This document shows positions 11,155 to 21,683 of a DNA stretch of 64,000 nt, one piece after another. The stretch covers positions 310,001 to 374,000 of the forward strand of contig BQMF02000374.1 of assembly GCA_027922465.2 (NCBI GenBank), written 5' to 3'. The stretch is from Turritopsis dohrnii (lineage: Eukaryota; Cnidaria; Hydrozoa; Anthoathecata; Oceaniidae). The position numbers were made by a program, and so were the translations under genes. Position 1 is the first letter of the stretch, and each line of letters opens with the position of its first letter. The notes below the pieces were generated by a model. The model saw nothing but the letters and a program-made list of their open reading frames with translations. It did no database searches and was not told the origin of the DNA.

Positions 11155-11370
11155 CTATGAAGTTATGAGAATATACTGGTCTTCTTTGCTCCATTTTCTT
11201 TCATCATCTTCAGAATTCTGTTCTTGCTCACGGCTACCTTCAAATTCACCTTTCTCATCACTTGTGGTGGTTGTGTACGGTAATAAAAATCCTCTGGCAA
11301 CGACAACAACGTTTGCCATGACAAACGTCAGCACAGTGCCAGCAGCAAAACTTAATGTAGCTACCACCAT
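11155..11370 (-). CDS. Possible small single-pass membrane protein (hypothetical)
   Basis: A 71-aa ORF. The N-terminal ~30 residues are hydrophobic (VVATLSFAAGTVLTFVMANV then VVVARGFLLPY) and would make one membrane segment or signal anchor. The remainder is acidic and polar (DEKGEFEGSREQEQNSEDDE). Base composition is richer in GC than its surroundings, which favours coding, but an ORF of this size can arise by chance and the opposite strand is also open. It lies alone between the convergent PMPCA and GARNL3 genes. Not recognised. Confidence 0.35.
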   Translation of the reverse strand: MVVATLSFAAGTVLTFVMANVVVVARGFLLPYTTTTSDEKGEFEGSREQEQNSEDDERKWSKEDQYILITS

Positions 11371-11691
11371 CTTTTAAACTTATAAGAAAAAAATGTTTAT
11401 GTATCAGTAACCAAAGTGTTCTGATGTTATCCTTTCCAACTGATCATAAAAGAGTGAACGCTACAAATGAACACAATTCGAATGCAAAATTTGATCCAAT
11501 CGTTGAGACTTTACTATTCGAATTTTAATAATTTATGTAAAAATATACGCTGATATTGATTTTGTGAATAAGTATGTTTCTATATATTTTAATAATGGAA
11601 AAATATGGCCAAAACTTGTACGCCCTCATCTGCAATTCGTTTTTTTGAAGGATAACTTGATTCATAAAAAGTTTGAAGGTACCTTATCGGT

Positions 11692-11788
11692 AAAAAATTT
11701 GGTCGGCAAAAAAATTCGTCGAAAATAAATATTCGTCACCAAAACAAAAATTCGTCACTTTTTACCGACGTATTTTTTACCGATAAGG
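11692..11788. mobile_element. 97-bp MITE with CCTTATCGGTAAAAAAT ends
   Basis: Inverted ends CCTTATCGGTAAAAAAT and ATTTTTTACCGATAAGG. TA precedes the left end (11690-11691) and a mutated CA follows the right. Between them the word ATTCGTC/TTCGTCA is iterated about four times. The CCTTAT tip is shared with the elements at 5404, 16213 and 58485. Confidence 0.7.
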
Positions 11789-13357
11789 CAAGGAGTCTTG
11801 CAACTTGATCGATAACACTTTCATCACTTACGCATAGAAAACCATGCGTATTTCCCGAGTAATATTGCCTGCCTCGTTTCTGATATTGAGTGTTTTAGTG
11901 AGAGTGAGATACTGGATAATTAAATCATTCATAATGAGGCTGGCAATATTGTAAGGACAGTTTAAACTGTAGGTCGGGAAATATCCATTTTGTTTTGGTT
12001 TTTACAAAACGATGCTACGTCATCGCAGCCCTCGCCTTGTTGCTAATTTTTGTAATCGTTACGTCATCATAATGATAAATGAATTTCGTAAAATAACTTT
12101 TGCAGGAGGAAGGAGATTTTCTTCTGACGACACACAAACAACGTTATTCAAGTTGAAAACGAGGTTAGGATGCGAACAATCAGGTTTGCAACCCTACACT
12201 TTTCTATTTAAAAATAAATAAATAAATTGTTTTCGTGGCTGATTTAAAAATAAATTGTTTTCGTGGCTAATCCAACTATTTTCGTGACAGAAAATATTTA
12301 ATTTTACAAAGTATAATTGCTAACAGCATGCTAACAGGAAAAATTTTTTCGTTAAAGATTTTTTCTCTCGGATTGGAACACTTCCATCATAGTCTAAGAC
12401 CCAACTGTTTCCAAATTCAAGCGAAAATACCTCATAATACACTCTTGGTGACAAGTAACGCCTAAAGAAACATTAAAAACGAGAAATGATTTGTGTTTTG
12501 AAAGCTGTTCAGTATTTGGACAATCTCTCCTACGGTGGCGATAAACAACTTTATTGAAATATCCAGTGTAGTAAGAGGAAATTACCATGACAACAAGTAT
12601 GGCCTCGTTTTAAAGATTCCAATAGCTTTTAGTAACCCCACAGTGGAATAGAAATCAGTGAACATTACTAAGTGCATAGAAACGAGGCGAAATTTGATAA
12701 TTAAGCATAACACGTGACATTTAATCTGGGGAATTACACCAATTGACGTTTATTCAACCCAAATAATGTACGAGTACTGAATCCGGTTCATTTCAGTCGG
12801 TCAGTTTAGAGGTGGGATGAAAACGACGATATTTCTAACAATATCGGTTGGTTGAGAATGTAAATTATATCATCATAAATTCAACCAATCAAATTTCTTG
12901 TACGATGCATTTCACGTTTCAGAAAATGCTTTGAAAGTTTACTAGTAGCGTAAAAATTAAATTTAAAATATACAAAAATAGTTATATCTATTTGTCAATA
13001 AAACTTGACTCGAGTGGAATATAGTATTCAAGATATCTACCCATTTCGAATAATTTTGATACCACGTGTATCAACAGACTAGTCTCACTTTCCATGACAT
13101 GATACAACACGGACCTCGGACTTGATTGGATTGAAATCAGTGCACTTGCTACATGATCACGGAAATGAGAAAGTCAACACGAAAGGACCTTATCCACTTA
13201 TCCTTATCCAGCAATTACAACAATTAAATTTTCTATACACAAATTATCAAAATAAACAATGATATTGTCGGCGATGAAAATGTTCCACCTCATGAACATA
13301 ATAGTAACCCTTCACAGAACTATAATATATTCTCCGTCACTGAAAAACAATACGATC
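11789..13357. other. GARNL3 3' flank, no further gene
   Basis: AT-rich sequence downstream of the GARNL3 stop (which is on the minus strand). An AATAAA on the minus strand near 12748-12753 is a possible polyadenylation signal, unproven. Plus-strand frames here look like chance. Confidence 0.4.
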
Positions 13358-16300
13358 TTAGACTACAGTAGACTTTCGTTGAGGCGGCAGTGTCTGCGCC
13401 GAGGTCAGCGTTAAATTCCATTCGGTTTCGTCGTATTTCGTTTTAAACGACGAACTTGACGAACGTTTATAACTAATCCCTCTCACATTGTCCGTGACAT
13501 CAGGTAGCGTTTTGACGGATTGCGTCCTCTTCTCGATAAAATCCGCACCGATACGTTCGATGCGAGATGTGTTTTTATTTTTGGTTGAATTCTTCTGTGG
13601 AGTATAAAAAAAGCTAGCTTGTTTTGTAGGAGACTTTAACGGGCTGTTCGGCAAACTAAAACTTTTCTCAAAAACATCAGATGACCTGTGGTGTTTGTGT
13701 TGCGCCAATTTCCAAATCGGAACCGGGCTATCATCGTTTATAGAATATTTCTTCTCGCCCTTTTTCTTCGAAGGTGTTGAAATAACATCAATTACTTCCG
13801 CAGACCTGGAGGAGTGTTCCAAAGGACGGGTTTGATGATTTTTATTGAGGTTTTCAGAAGATTGAGTTTTGCAAAAACTGTCCGTTGAACATTTTACTTG
13901 AACAGAGCCAGACCTTGACTTTGCGTTTTTTCGCGAGCCGTTATATGGAGGACTTCCAACTGTTTGCATATCACTAATCACAGGTGAACATAATGCGGCT
14001 GATGCTGAGTACGTCCGTACTGGGAAGCCACCTATACCAAGTCTACTCATAGGTGCTTTGTTACTATGGCTTTCGTAGACGCCAACATTTCGTTTACTTA
14101 GCACGCTCTTTATTTCATCCGCATCTGTTTCTTCATTGCTCGAGTTCAAGCCAGCTAAATCCGATAATCCGATTTTCAGAAACGTCTGTGCGTAAGTAAG
14201 TGAAGAATTCCTCCTTTTTATGTTAGCAGGTGATTCAGAAGCGACCGTGGATGTAAAATAAATATCATTCTAAAAATTTCAATAACACACGTCTATACAT
14301 TCCTCTTTTAAATCAGATCCAAAAATTATTAAAGGTTCGTACGACCGACGACTAAACATGAAAAGGTTTTTCGCACGGAGTCAGAAAATCCGAAAGTTTA
14401 CAGAAATGGTCAACTACTCACCTTCGCTGTGAGCAACTTCAAATGAGGAACGCAGTAAGTATGAACTAAATTCCCGTTAATCATTAATCGAATCTCAATC
14501 GAGTTTTCAGAAAAACCAAGAACGAATGGAAATGCACAAACTATAGAACAAATGATTCGAGAGTTAGGAGAAAATACTATCATTTCAAACTCCAAAAAAA
14601 CAAAGTTCATAAAACTGCTCACCAATAGCCAATGGAGCGCAATTCCAATGAAAACTCACAACTTCTGATAACCCTTCCCGTAAACAAACGAATACGGACG
14701 TGTCTGTACAACATAATAGAAATGTCAAAGAACAATCAACGGTAAACAATCAACGGTATCATTTTGATTAAAACACAAGTAACGGCAAACTTACGGCTGT
14801 ACGTTAACAATAATTCCGGTTTATTGTCGTCAAAAATGTCTAACGCCGAAACAATCTTTGGTTTCTAAAACAACGAATAGAACATGTCAACAACCAAACT
14901 TGAACATCCGTCATCGCTGTCAACGTTGTTCTCGTTCCACACAAAGAAACCGTTACAATAAAGAAGACCAACTTACTCGATAATTCACGATGCTTTTCAG
15001 AACTGAAATCTGTTTCGTTTGTACGTTGATGACGTCGAATCGATGACGTAGTCCCAAACAAATGAGCAGTTCGTTGTTGACGTCATGAACGATCGTTAGT
15101 GTTCGTGGAGATTCACCGAGAATGAAATCCTATGAATAACGAGAAAAACAAAATTAGCGAATGTGAAAACGACGAGTTCTGAAAACGTGAAGAAAAGTTG
15201 TTAGCAAAGTTAAAAAAAAGTTGCGAGTGATGAAATTAAAAGGCGCACGGTTTCCATCGAGAATTCTGCAGGAGGTTCATCCACTTCGGCTGACGAATCC
15301 GCTGTGTGCCATGAATACAACGTTATACGTTTTCCGACGGCCGTCACTAACGCCATGAAAGGTGATTCTGGGCGACTGATCGAATATAAATGACATCCTG
15401 AAACAAAATATTGAAAGCTTTGATTGAACTTCGTTGTAATCATAAAAATACCCTTGTATAGCAGACAAAGAAAATTAGCATAAGTAAAGAACACGTGCAT
15501 ATAGTTTGCCTGATGATGAGAGAAGATGCTCTCGAAAGGTAAGCTAAAACATCGGCTTTATGATAAATTCCCTGCAGTTGTTCTTTAGTAAACGGTGAAA
15601 TACCTTTCGATTTCTTGAGATAATACTTGGAGCATTGTCGGCGACAGATAGTAAATGGACGTTCATTCTCGATCTCTGACAACGGCATGACGTACAACCT
15701 TCCATCTGAAGAAAGATAATGGCAATGAAACAATTTGAAACACGTCATTTCTCGGAAGGTATAGAGTTGTTTGTCTTCTTCAACAACAAGCTTAAAGGAT
15801 ATGACATATCTGCAAAAACAATCATTGTATATGTGAGAACTATTATATTGTTAGGTAAAATAGAAATTACGTTTTCTTATTCTCATCACGACGATGCCAT
15901 AATTTTCGATCACATTGAGCTGTGCTGCGGTCATGCTATGGTCAAACACACGTCGAGCGCCATTTTCTAAATTGAATTATGAACCATGAATTCATTCGAA
16001 AGCATCCAACTTTTTTCATGCAGCCTCTTTTTAGTGATCTATACAGCAGTGCCTTTTATAGAGATATGAATTCACTGACCTGTGATGTGGTAAATCCCTA
16101 GATCACATGACACCACAAGGGAATTACCATAGGAATCTCCACATATTATCTTCCGAGTGAAATTTGAAAGAACAGTATGCGGCTCCCAAGGCTGAAGAGA
16201 TAAGTAAGGATACCTTATTACACGAATATTACGAGACATGTAATTAACACGAATGGAAAATTTTCGTGTTAATAAAAACCCCGTTAATTTTTGACTCGTG

Positions 16301-19300
16301 TAAATTTACCCTCCGTTAATTAATGGATATGTTTAAAAAACCTCCCTTAATTTATTCCCAGCGTTAATTTTCAAAATCACCCTTAGATTGAACCGGAAAT
16401 GATATTTTATGGCAAATTCATAATTATCTTTCTTGCTTTATATTAGTAACTACAATATTGTTCTTGTTTCATTGTGTTCCTAAAAACGCCGTTATTCGTC
16501 AATCAATTCGATTTCGCTCTCTCCATCGTCTATCTCACAGTCACTGTTTTCCATTTCATCACCTACTAATTCCTTTAGTATTTCTTTTGAATTGTCTATG
16601 TAAGCTCCAGCTATCGGATACTGTACATCTTTTACCTTTTCCATTAAAACTGATAGGTTTTCTGGGCTATCCCAAGTGACCGATACTTTAATTGGAATCT
16701 CCAACCCACCTTGTAGCAAGGGGGAGGCTATGGGTTCTTTTTTGGAAACCTCTACCTCATACTTGGCTCCTTCCAAGATCGAGTACCATACATATCGTGA
16801 AAACATTGACAAGACTGCGTCAATTCTTTTGCGTTTTTTATGTTTTGTTTTGCAAAGTGCAATGCAATGTTTTCAAAGCCTTAAAAGTTTGAACTTGGAA
16901 ACGTTCCAATCGTCGAATGCAAATTCGAACGTTTTGTGTTCGATTTTAGAATCGTAGCTTTGTTTACAATTTCATTTTGAGCGTTGGGTAGCTAACAGTT
17001 CAAAATGTCACTGCTGAATTATTTTAAAAGTGCCAATAGCAGTGATGTGGCAAGTGCTGCAAGTGCCATTAAATCGATGGAGAGTGGCCAAAACCTACCA
17101 TCAAGCATTTCTAACAAGGAACTTTTAAAAGTTAAAGAAAGTTTGCAAGTTGTTGAACGAAAATCTGGTAAAAGAACAACCTACAAAGAAATTGAAAAAC
17201 GAGAGATTGCAAAATCTGCAATGATGTTTGGAGCTACTGCTGCAGTTAGAAAATATCGTAAACAATTTCCTTCTCTGACCGAAGGCACTGTGCGACCATG
17301 GGTAAAAGCCTACAGAAAATCGCTACAAGAGCAAAAGAAAACTAACTCAGATGATATTGTTTTAAAAATTGGAAAGCAAAGAGGCAGACCACTTTTATTA
17401 GAAGAATCGCTTGACCATAAGTTGCGCTCAATGTTGACAAGTTTACGTTTGGCCGGTGCAGGTATAAACATTCATGTTGTTCGCGGTGTTTTGAATGGCC
17501 TGGTGCGAGCTAACCCGATCGAGTATGGAAGGTATGTCGAGTTCAATGTTACAAGATCGTGGACTCGATCATTGTATCAGAGAATGAAATTTTCACGCCG
17601 AGCAGTAACAACATCAAGACCAATCATCACTAGATCACTGTGGACAGAGGTAAGATCGCAATACCTTTTCGAAATCATCGACAAAGCTCTGACATATGAC
17701 ATTCCTGATGAACTAATAATAAATGTTGATCAAACGCCATCAAAGTTTGTGGCAACAGATAATGTTACCATGGCTGCTAAAGGGGAGAAGCATATTTCCC
17801 GTGCTGGTGCAACTGATAAGCGCGCCATTACTGTTACACTTGCCGAAACCTTAGACGGTGAAATTCTTCCTTTCCAGCTCATCTACACAGGAAAAACCAA
17901 AAGATCGTTACCGAGTGTCAAATTTCCCGAAGGCTTTTGCCTTGCATACAATCCAAAACATTGGAGCAACGAAACTGAAACGCTGCGATTGATTGATGAA
18001 GTCTTGGTCCCCTACATTACAAAGATTAAGGAAGCAAAATCGTTGCCACCGACACAAAAAAGTTTGTTACTCTGGGATGCTTTCAAAGCCCAATCAACAG
18101 AAGTTGTCAAGGATTCACTTGAAGCCAATAAGATCGAGGTAGTTACTGTGCCGAAAAACATGACGCATTTGCTCCAACCCCTCGATTTAACAACCAACGC
18201 CACGTTTAAAAAGATCGAAAAACGAGCTTTCAGTGAATATTTCACAAGCTGTATAATGAAGGCCCTTGAAGTGGAGCCAGACCGAGATGTGACCTCTATA
18301 GAAGTTGATCTCCGTCTATCAACCTTAAAACCCCGACATGCAAAGGTCATGACAGAGTTGTATGACTACCTAAAAACTGAAGACGGGAGAAAGGTCATCG
18401 AATCTGGTTGGAAAGCAGCAGGTATCAAAGAAAACCTCGATCAAGCCCGTAAGAATAAGAGAAACCCTTTCAAAAAGAATCCTTTTCAATAGACATTTTT
18501 GTAGAACATTTTGCAACATTTTTGTTAACATTTTTTTATTGTAGAGTTCCGATGCATTTTCTAGTTCTAACATAGTTTTCATGGAGATTCATTAATTGTC
18601 TGTTCCTTCAGTAGCTCTCTTACTTTGCTTCTGTTTTAAGTATCTTTTTGACAAAATCGTGTTAATTATGTACCATTTGAATTCTTAAAAGGTGTTATTC
18701 GTGTTAATTACCACTCACTCTAAAGTTTACACCTGGCCATTCGTGTTAATTTCATGTCGTGTTAATTTCAAGGCCGTTAAATACTTGCCTACTTATTTTC
18801 ATGTAATAAGGTATAAATAAATCAATAAATAAATAAAAGGTTTCCATCAAGAGATCGTTATGCTAAGAGCTCCTTTCAGTATTCGTTGTTTTTTTGGGTT
18901 TTTTGAAGAGAAAAATATGCGGAGCGATTGAAATATTACCGTGTTCTTGACAGCCAGCAATCCACCAACATTATTAACACTGGTGGGGGCGTGACCTTGC
19001 ATGATCTTGTTTACTTTCAAAGTTTGTCCATATTCCAGAAAAGTTCTTTTTCTTTCCTTGTTGTTGATTTCACTTACAGCTCGCTTTATACCGAATTTCT
19101 ATCCGAATAAAGAAGAAACATCTCACTGAAAAAGAAAAATCATTAAAGGAAAAACGAATAGATGCAAAAGAAGATCACATATACCTCTGGCTTTGCCCAC
19201 TGATCATTCTGAAGACCTTTAATGAGGCTTTCTAAAGTTCTCTGTCTTTTGTGACTAAACACTGGACTAACATATGCAGCTTTTTCACCATTCATCACTG

Positions 19301-21683
19301 AAATAAAAACATATCCTTATAAAAGGAGACCTCCCTCGGATCTAAAGTTGATAAGATGGTTGCTTAATCATTGTGGATGGATTTGCCATAGCAAAACAAT
19401 TAACTATATTGCAAAATACAATGAAGCTGAAATTTTGTTGGGCTAATTTGAAATCTTTAACCTGACCAACTGACAAAGCACTTACATTTGGTAAGAAGAA
19501 ATGATCGGAATTCCTGAGGGTTCATGAATGTTGGTGGAACGGGCAATGGAGGTCCGAACACTGGAACATTTTCTTCAGAAAACACAGACAACCTATGAAT
19601 AAAACAATCAACGATTAGTATTGAAATTGTGGTGTGTAGAAGCGATGGAGAACACCCACATCAAAACATTAGCATGATAGAAGTCATAATGAGCAGAACG
19701 TGGGTTTACCAGTAACTTTTTGTTTTCTTGCTGTATCTAATAACTGCGAAAACATGAGTAAATTTTGTTCGGATGGAGGATGGTTTAAACGCCAACTCAT
19801 CTTCAGGTTCACCATCGACAAAAACAATCACTGCTATATCATTTCCAATATGGCGTTTTCTCTCAACCTATAAGATCAAATGTTTTCATGACAATTGTCT
19901 GAAGAATTTGAATGGCTTGTGAATGATATTTATGTTTTTCATCTGCTTTCAATGTCACCATGGGAAACAAATGGACAGGGAATATAAATCATATGTACAA
20001 CAAACCTGCTGGGTATCCTTGGAATAAGGCAACATGACAGAGACATGAAACATCACTTCATGACCTTCAAACATTGTATACAGTGAATGACTTCCTGTCA
20101 TATCACCTAAAGAGATGTAGACGGCAGAAAATTACACACCAACCATATCAGATGAAAAATAAAAAAAACCCAAAAATCTGAAGCAGACATAAAGTTGTAT
20201 ATCTTCCACACAAACAAAATGAAACACCTTTAACATCCAAACCGCCTCTGTATCCAGTCCAGCCTTTTAATTCAACAGTATCACCAAGAACATGAAGAAA
20301 GTTATCAAACTCCTCACTTCCACTTGCTAAATACATAAATATTATATATATAAGAAATACCATATATAAAGCTGGGGAAATACAAAAGAGACTAACAAGA
20401 TAAAAAAATTACTATTTCCAAACATTTCATCATCTGTGCTTTGACCCTGCTTGGCATAAATCACACCAAACTTAAAGTTCACAGAACCCTATGAAGAATA
20501 TAAATGTTTGTTGGATTTGCCGTAATTTTAAACCTTAGGTGTCACTAGTATAATAAAAAGAATTTAGAGAATTACCTCTTGCTCTTCGAGAACAAGTAAT
20601 TCCTGAAAAAGTAGAAACAAAACGCAGTTCAGTAATATCACAGATACTTGAGGTGCATGTTAATGAATCACGAAAACAATCTTAAGACACAAACCTTCTG
20701 AACTTCATGCGCAACAATTTCTTTTGGTGTTTTTTCAATTTTGTCAATGGCGAAAAAACGCAATATCTCTCTCGTTGAGTATGTTTTGTTTGGTATGAAT
20801 GGAAAGGAAATTCTTCGACATCCCTGAATAGAAATAACACGGATGATTATTTTTGAATTGGTCGATTTTACGTAAATGTTTTCAAACAAATAGAACTCAC
20901 AGATTTTTGCCAAAGAATAGCTCGATATTGAGGTATCCCATGATTCTCAACATCAGTTAGACATACAGATAAAGCAAGAGTCTCTTTGTTATTATCAGTA
21001 AAAACATAATTGTTATGTACTAAAGAAAAAAATATTATTCACAAGGCAGGTCAGTTCAATTCAGATTTGTTTCATGTTAGCAGAAATGCACGTACCCTGA
21101 CCAAGAAAAAACTTGAAATACCATCTTGTTTGAAATTCAGGGTTTTCTAATTTAGCTAATGATGGGGACCTTGCAATGATTGGCGTAAACTAGGAAGGGG
21201 AAATAGAAACAAGATCAAGATTATAGAAAAAGGACATTCCGGTATTGATTTTTTTCTTCCCTTAATAATCTATGATAGATGGAACTATATCACAAATCAA
21301 TTACAATGATGAAAACTTTTTGTTCATTCATGAAAATTCTATACTTTGCTTTTGCTCAATACACAAAAATTTTATACTACATTTTAAACATAGTATAAAA
21401 TCATTTGAAATTTTCATCAATAAAGTAAATTGCGTTTCTTAAGGAGTCATACCTTAACACCATCACTTGGTTCCACACGAAATCTACTGGCTTTTCGAAG
21501 AAGTGGGCTAGCAGAACTTTCAATAACTGGCAGCTGAAATGTCCAAAAGTAACATTGAACAAGCATTTATATATTCCATCAAAAAAAGATCTTTTTTTGA
21601 TTAACTATTATTCTGATTAAAAGCTTACCGTTTCCATAGAACCAAAGTATTGTCTGCGGATGAGCATGTTTCCCAAATAAGAG
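13358..21683 (-). CDS. GARNL3: GARNL3-like GTPase-activating Rap/RanGAP domain-like protein, 22 exons
   Basis: Predicted Rap-type GTPase-activating protein. Exons in order: 21629-21683, 21453-21533, 21096-21189, 20901-21019, 20695-20823, 20576-20602, 20413-20488, 20228-20326, 20006-20106, 19710-19867, 19486-19592, 19185-19297, 18940-19098, 16080-16191, 15871-15966, 15604-15705, 15249-15397, 14977-15129, 14795-14864, 14623-14703, 14422-14540, 13358-14269. All join in phase. From ATG 21665-21667 this gives 1,031 aa, close to vertebrate GARNL3. The RapGAP domain is at about 110-340, with VNFKFGVIYAKQGQ, ELKGWTGYRGGLDVK and the catalytic asparagine in ERKRHIGNDIAVIVF (Asn264). The citron-homology part is at ~435-728, with IVCAFPFVLGFSENSIEIRL... 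style blade sequence at its end. A serine-rich disordered tail follows to 1031. The first listed exon opens with an acceptor, so a further 5' exon is likely. One exon is only 27 bp. Transposon copy B lies in the intron 16192-18939. Confidence 0.94.
16492..16812 (-). CDS. Accessory acidic ORF of the pogo-like transposon, copy B
   Basis: Identical to the 106-aa ORF at 7403-7723: a predicted strand-rich N-terminal part and an acidic tail rich in D and E. Unknown function, and translation is unproven. It stands head-to-head with the transposase, so the gap between them may hold a two-way promoter. Confidence 0.5.
   Translation of the reverse strand: MSMFSRYVWYSILEGAKYEVEVSKKEPIASPLLQGGLEIPIKVSVTWDSPENLSVLMEKVKDVQYPIAGAYIDNSKEILKELVGDEMENSDCEIDDGESEIELIDE
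17005..18492 (+). CDS. Pogo-like DDE transposase, copy B
   Basis: Same 495-aa protein as at 5723-7210, with the helix-turn-helix-like region, AT-hook-like GRP motif and DD35D triad (Asp242, Asp358, Asp394) all intact and no stop or frameshift. Two intact copies suggest a functional source of transposase in this genome. The start is ATG 17005, about 190 bp from the divergent acidic ORF. The minus-strand frame at 18012-18350 is a shadow. Confidence 0.9.
   Translation: MSLLNYFKSANSSDVASAASAIKSMESGQNLPSSISNKELLKVKESLQVVERKSGKRTTYKEIEKREIAKSAMMFGATAAVRKYRKQFPSLTEGTVRPWVKAYRKSLQEQKKTNSDDIVLKIGKQRGRPLLLEESLDHKLRSMLTSLRLAGAGINIHVVRGVLNGLVRANPIEYGRYVEFNVTRSWTRSLYQRMKFSRRAVTTSRPIITRSLWTEVRSQYLFEIIDKALTYDIPDELIINVDQTPSKFVATDNVTMAAKGEKHISRAGATDKRAITVTLAETLDGEILPFQLIYTGKTKRSLPSVKFPEGFCLAYNPKHWSNETETLRLIDEVLVPYITKIKEAKSLPPTQKSLLLWDAFKAQSTEVVKDSLEANKIEVVTVPKNMTHLLQPLDLTTNATFKKIEKRAFSEYFTSCIMKALEVEPDRDVTSIEVDLRLSTLKPRHAKVMTELYDYLKTEDGRKVIESGWKAAGIKENLDQARKNKRNPFKKNPFQ

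Larger units (their letters stand above)
16213..18811 (+). mobile_element. Pogo-like DNA transposon, full-length copy B (2,599 bp)
   Basis: Inverted partner of the element at 5404-8002: same length, same ORFs, same ends, with TA at 16211-16212 and 18812-18813. Every stretch compared by eye was identical, and both encoded proteins are identical. It lies in a GARNL3 intron, on the opposite strand to the gene. The flanks differ from copy A beyond the TA, as expected of two separate insertions rather than one duplicated segment. Confidence 0.93.

Noticed and set aside
13358..14149. 263-aa minus-strand ORF as a stand-alone gene
   Set aside because: It is the last part of the terminal GARNL3 exon, which starts at 14269 with SDIYFT-type sequence in the same frame.
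15440..15748. 102-aa minus-strand ORF read straight through
   Set aside because: It joins a GARNL3 exon (15604-15705) to flanking intron sequence; splice sites on both sides and phase with neighbours show the exon is shorter.
5404..18811. A composite transposon carrying the DNA between the two copies
   Set aside because: The enclosed DNA holds the expected continuations of PMPCA and GARNL3 in their proper orientation, and each copy has its own TA duplication, so two independent insertions explain it better.
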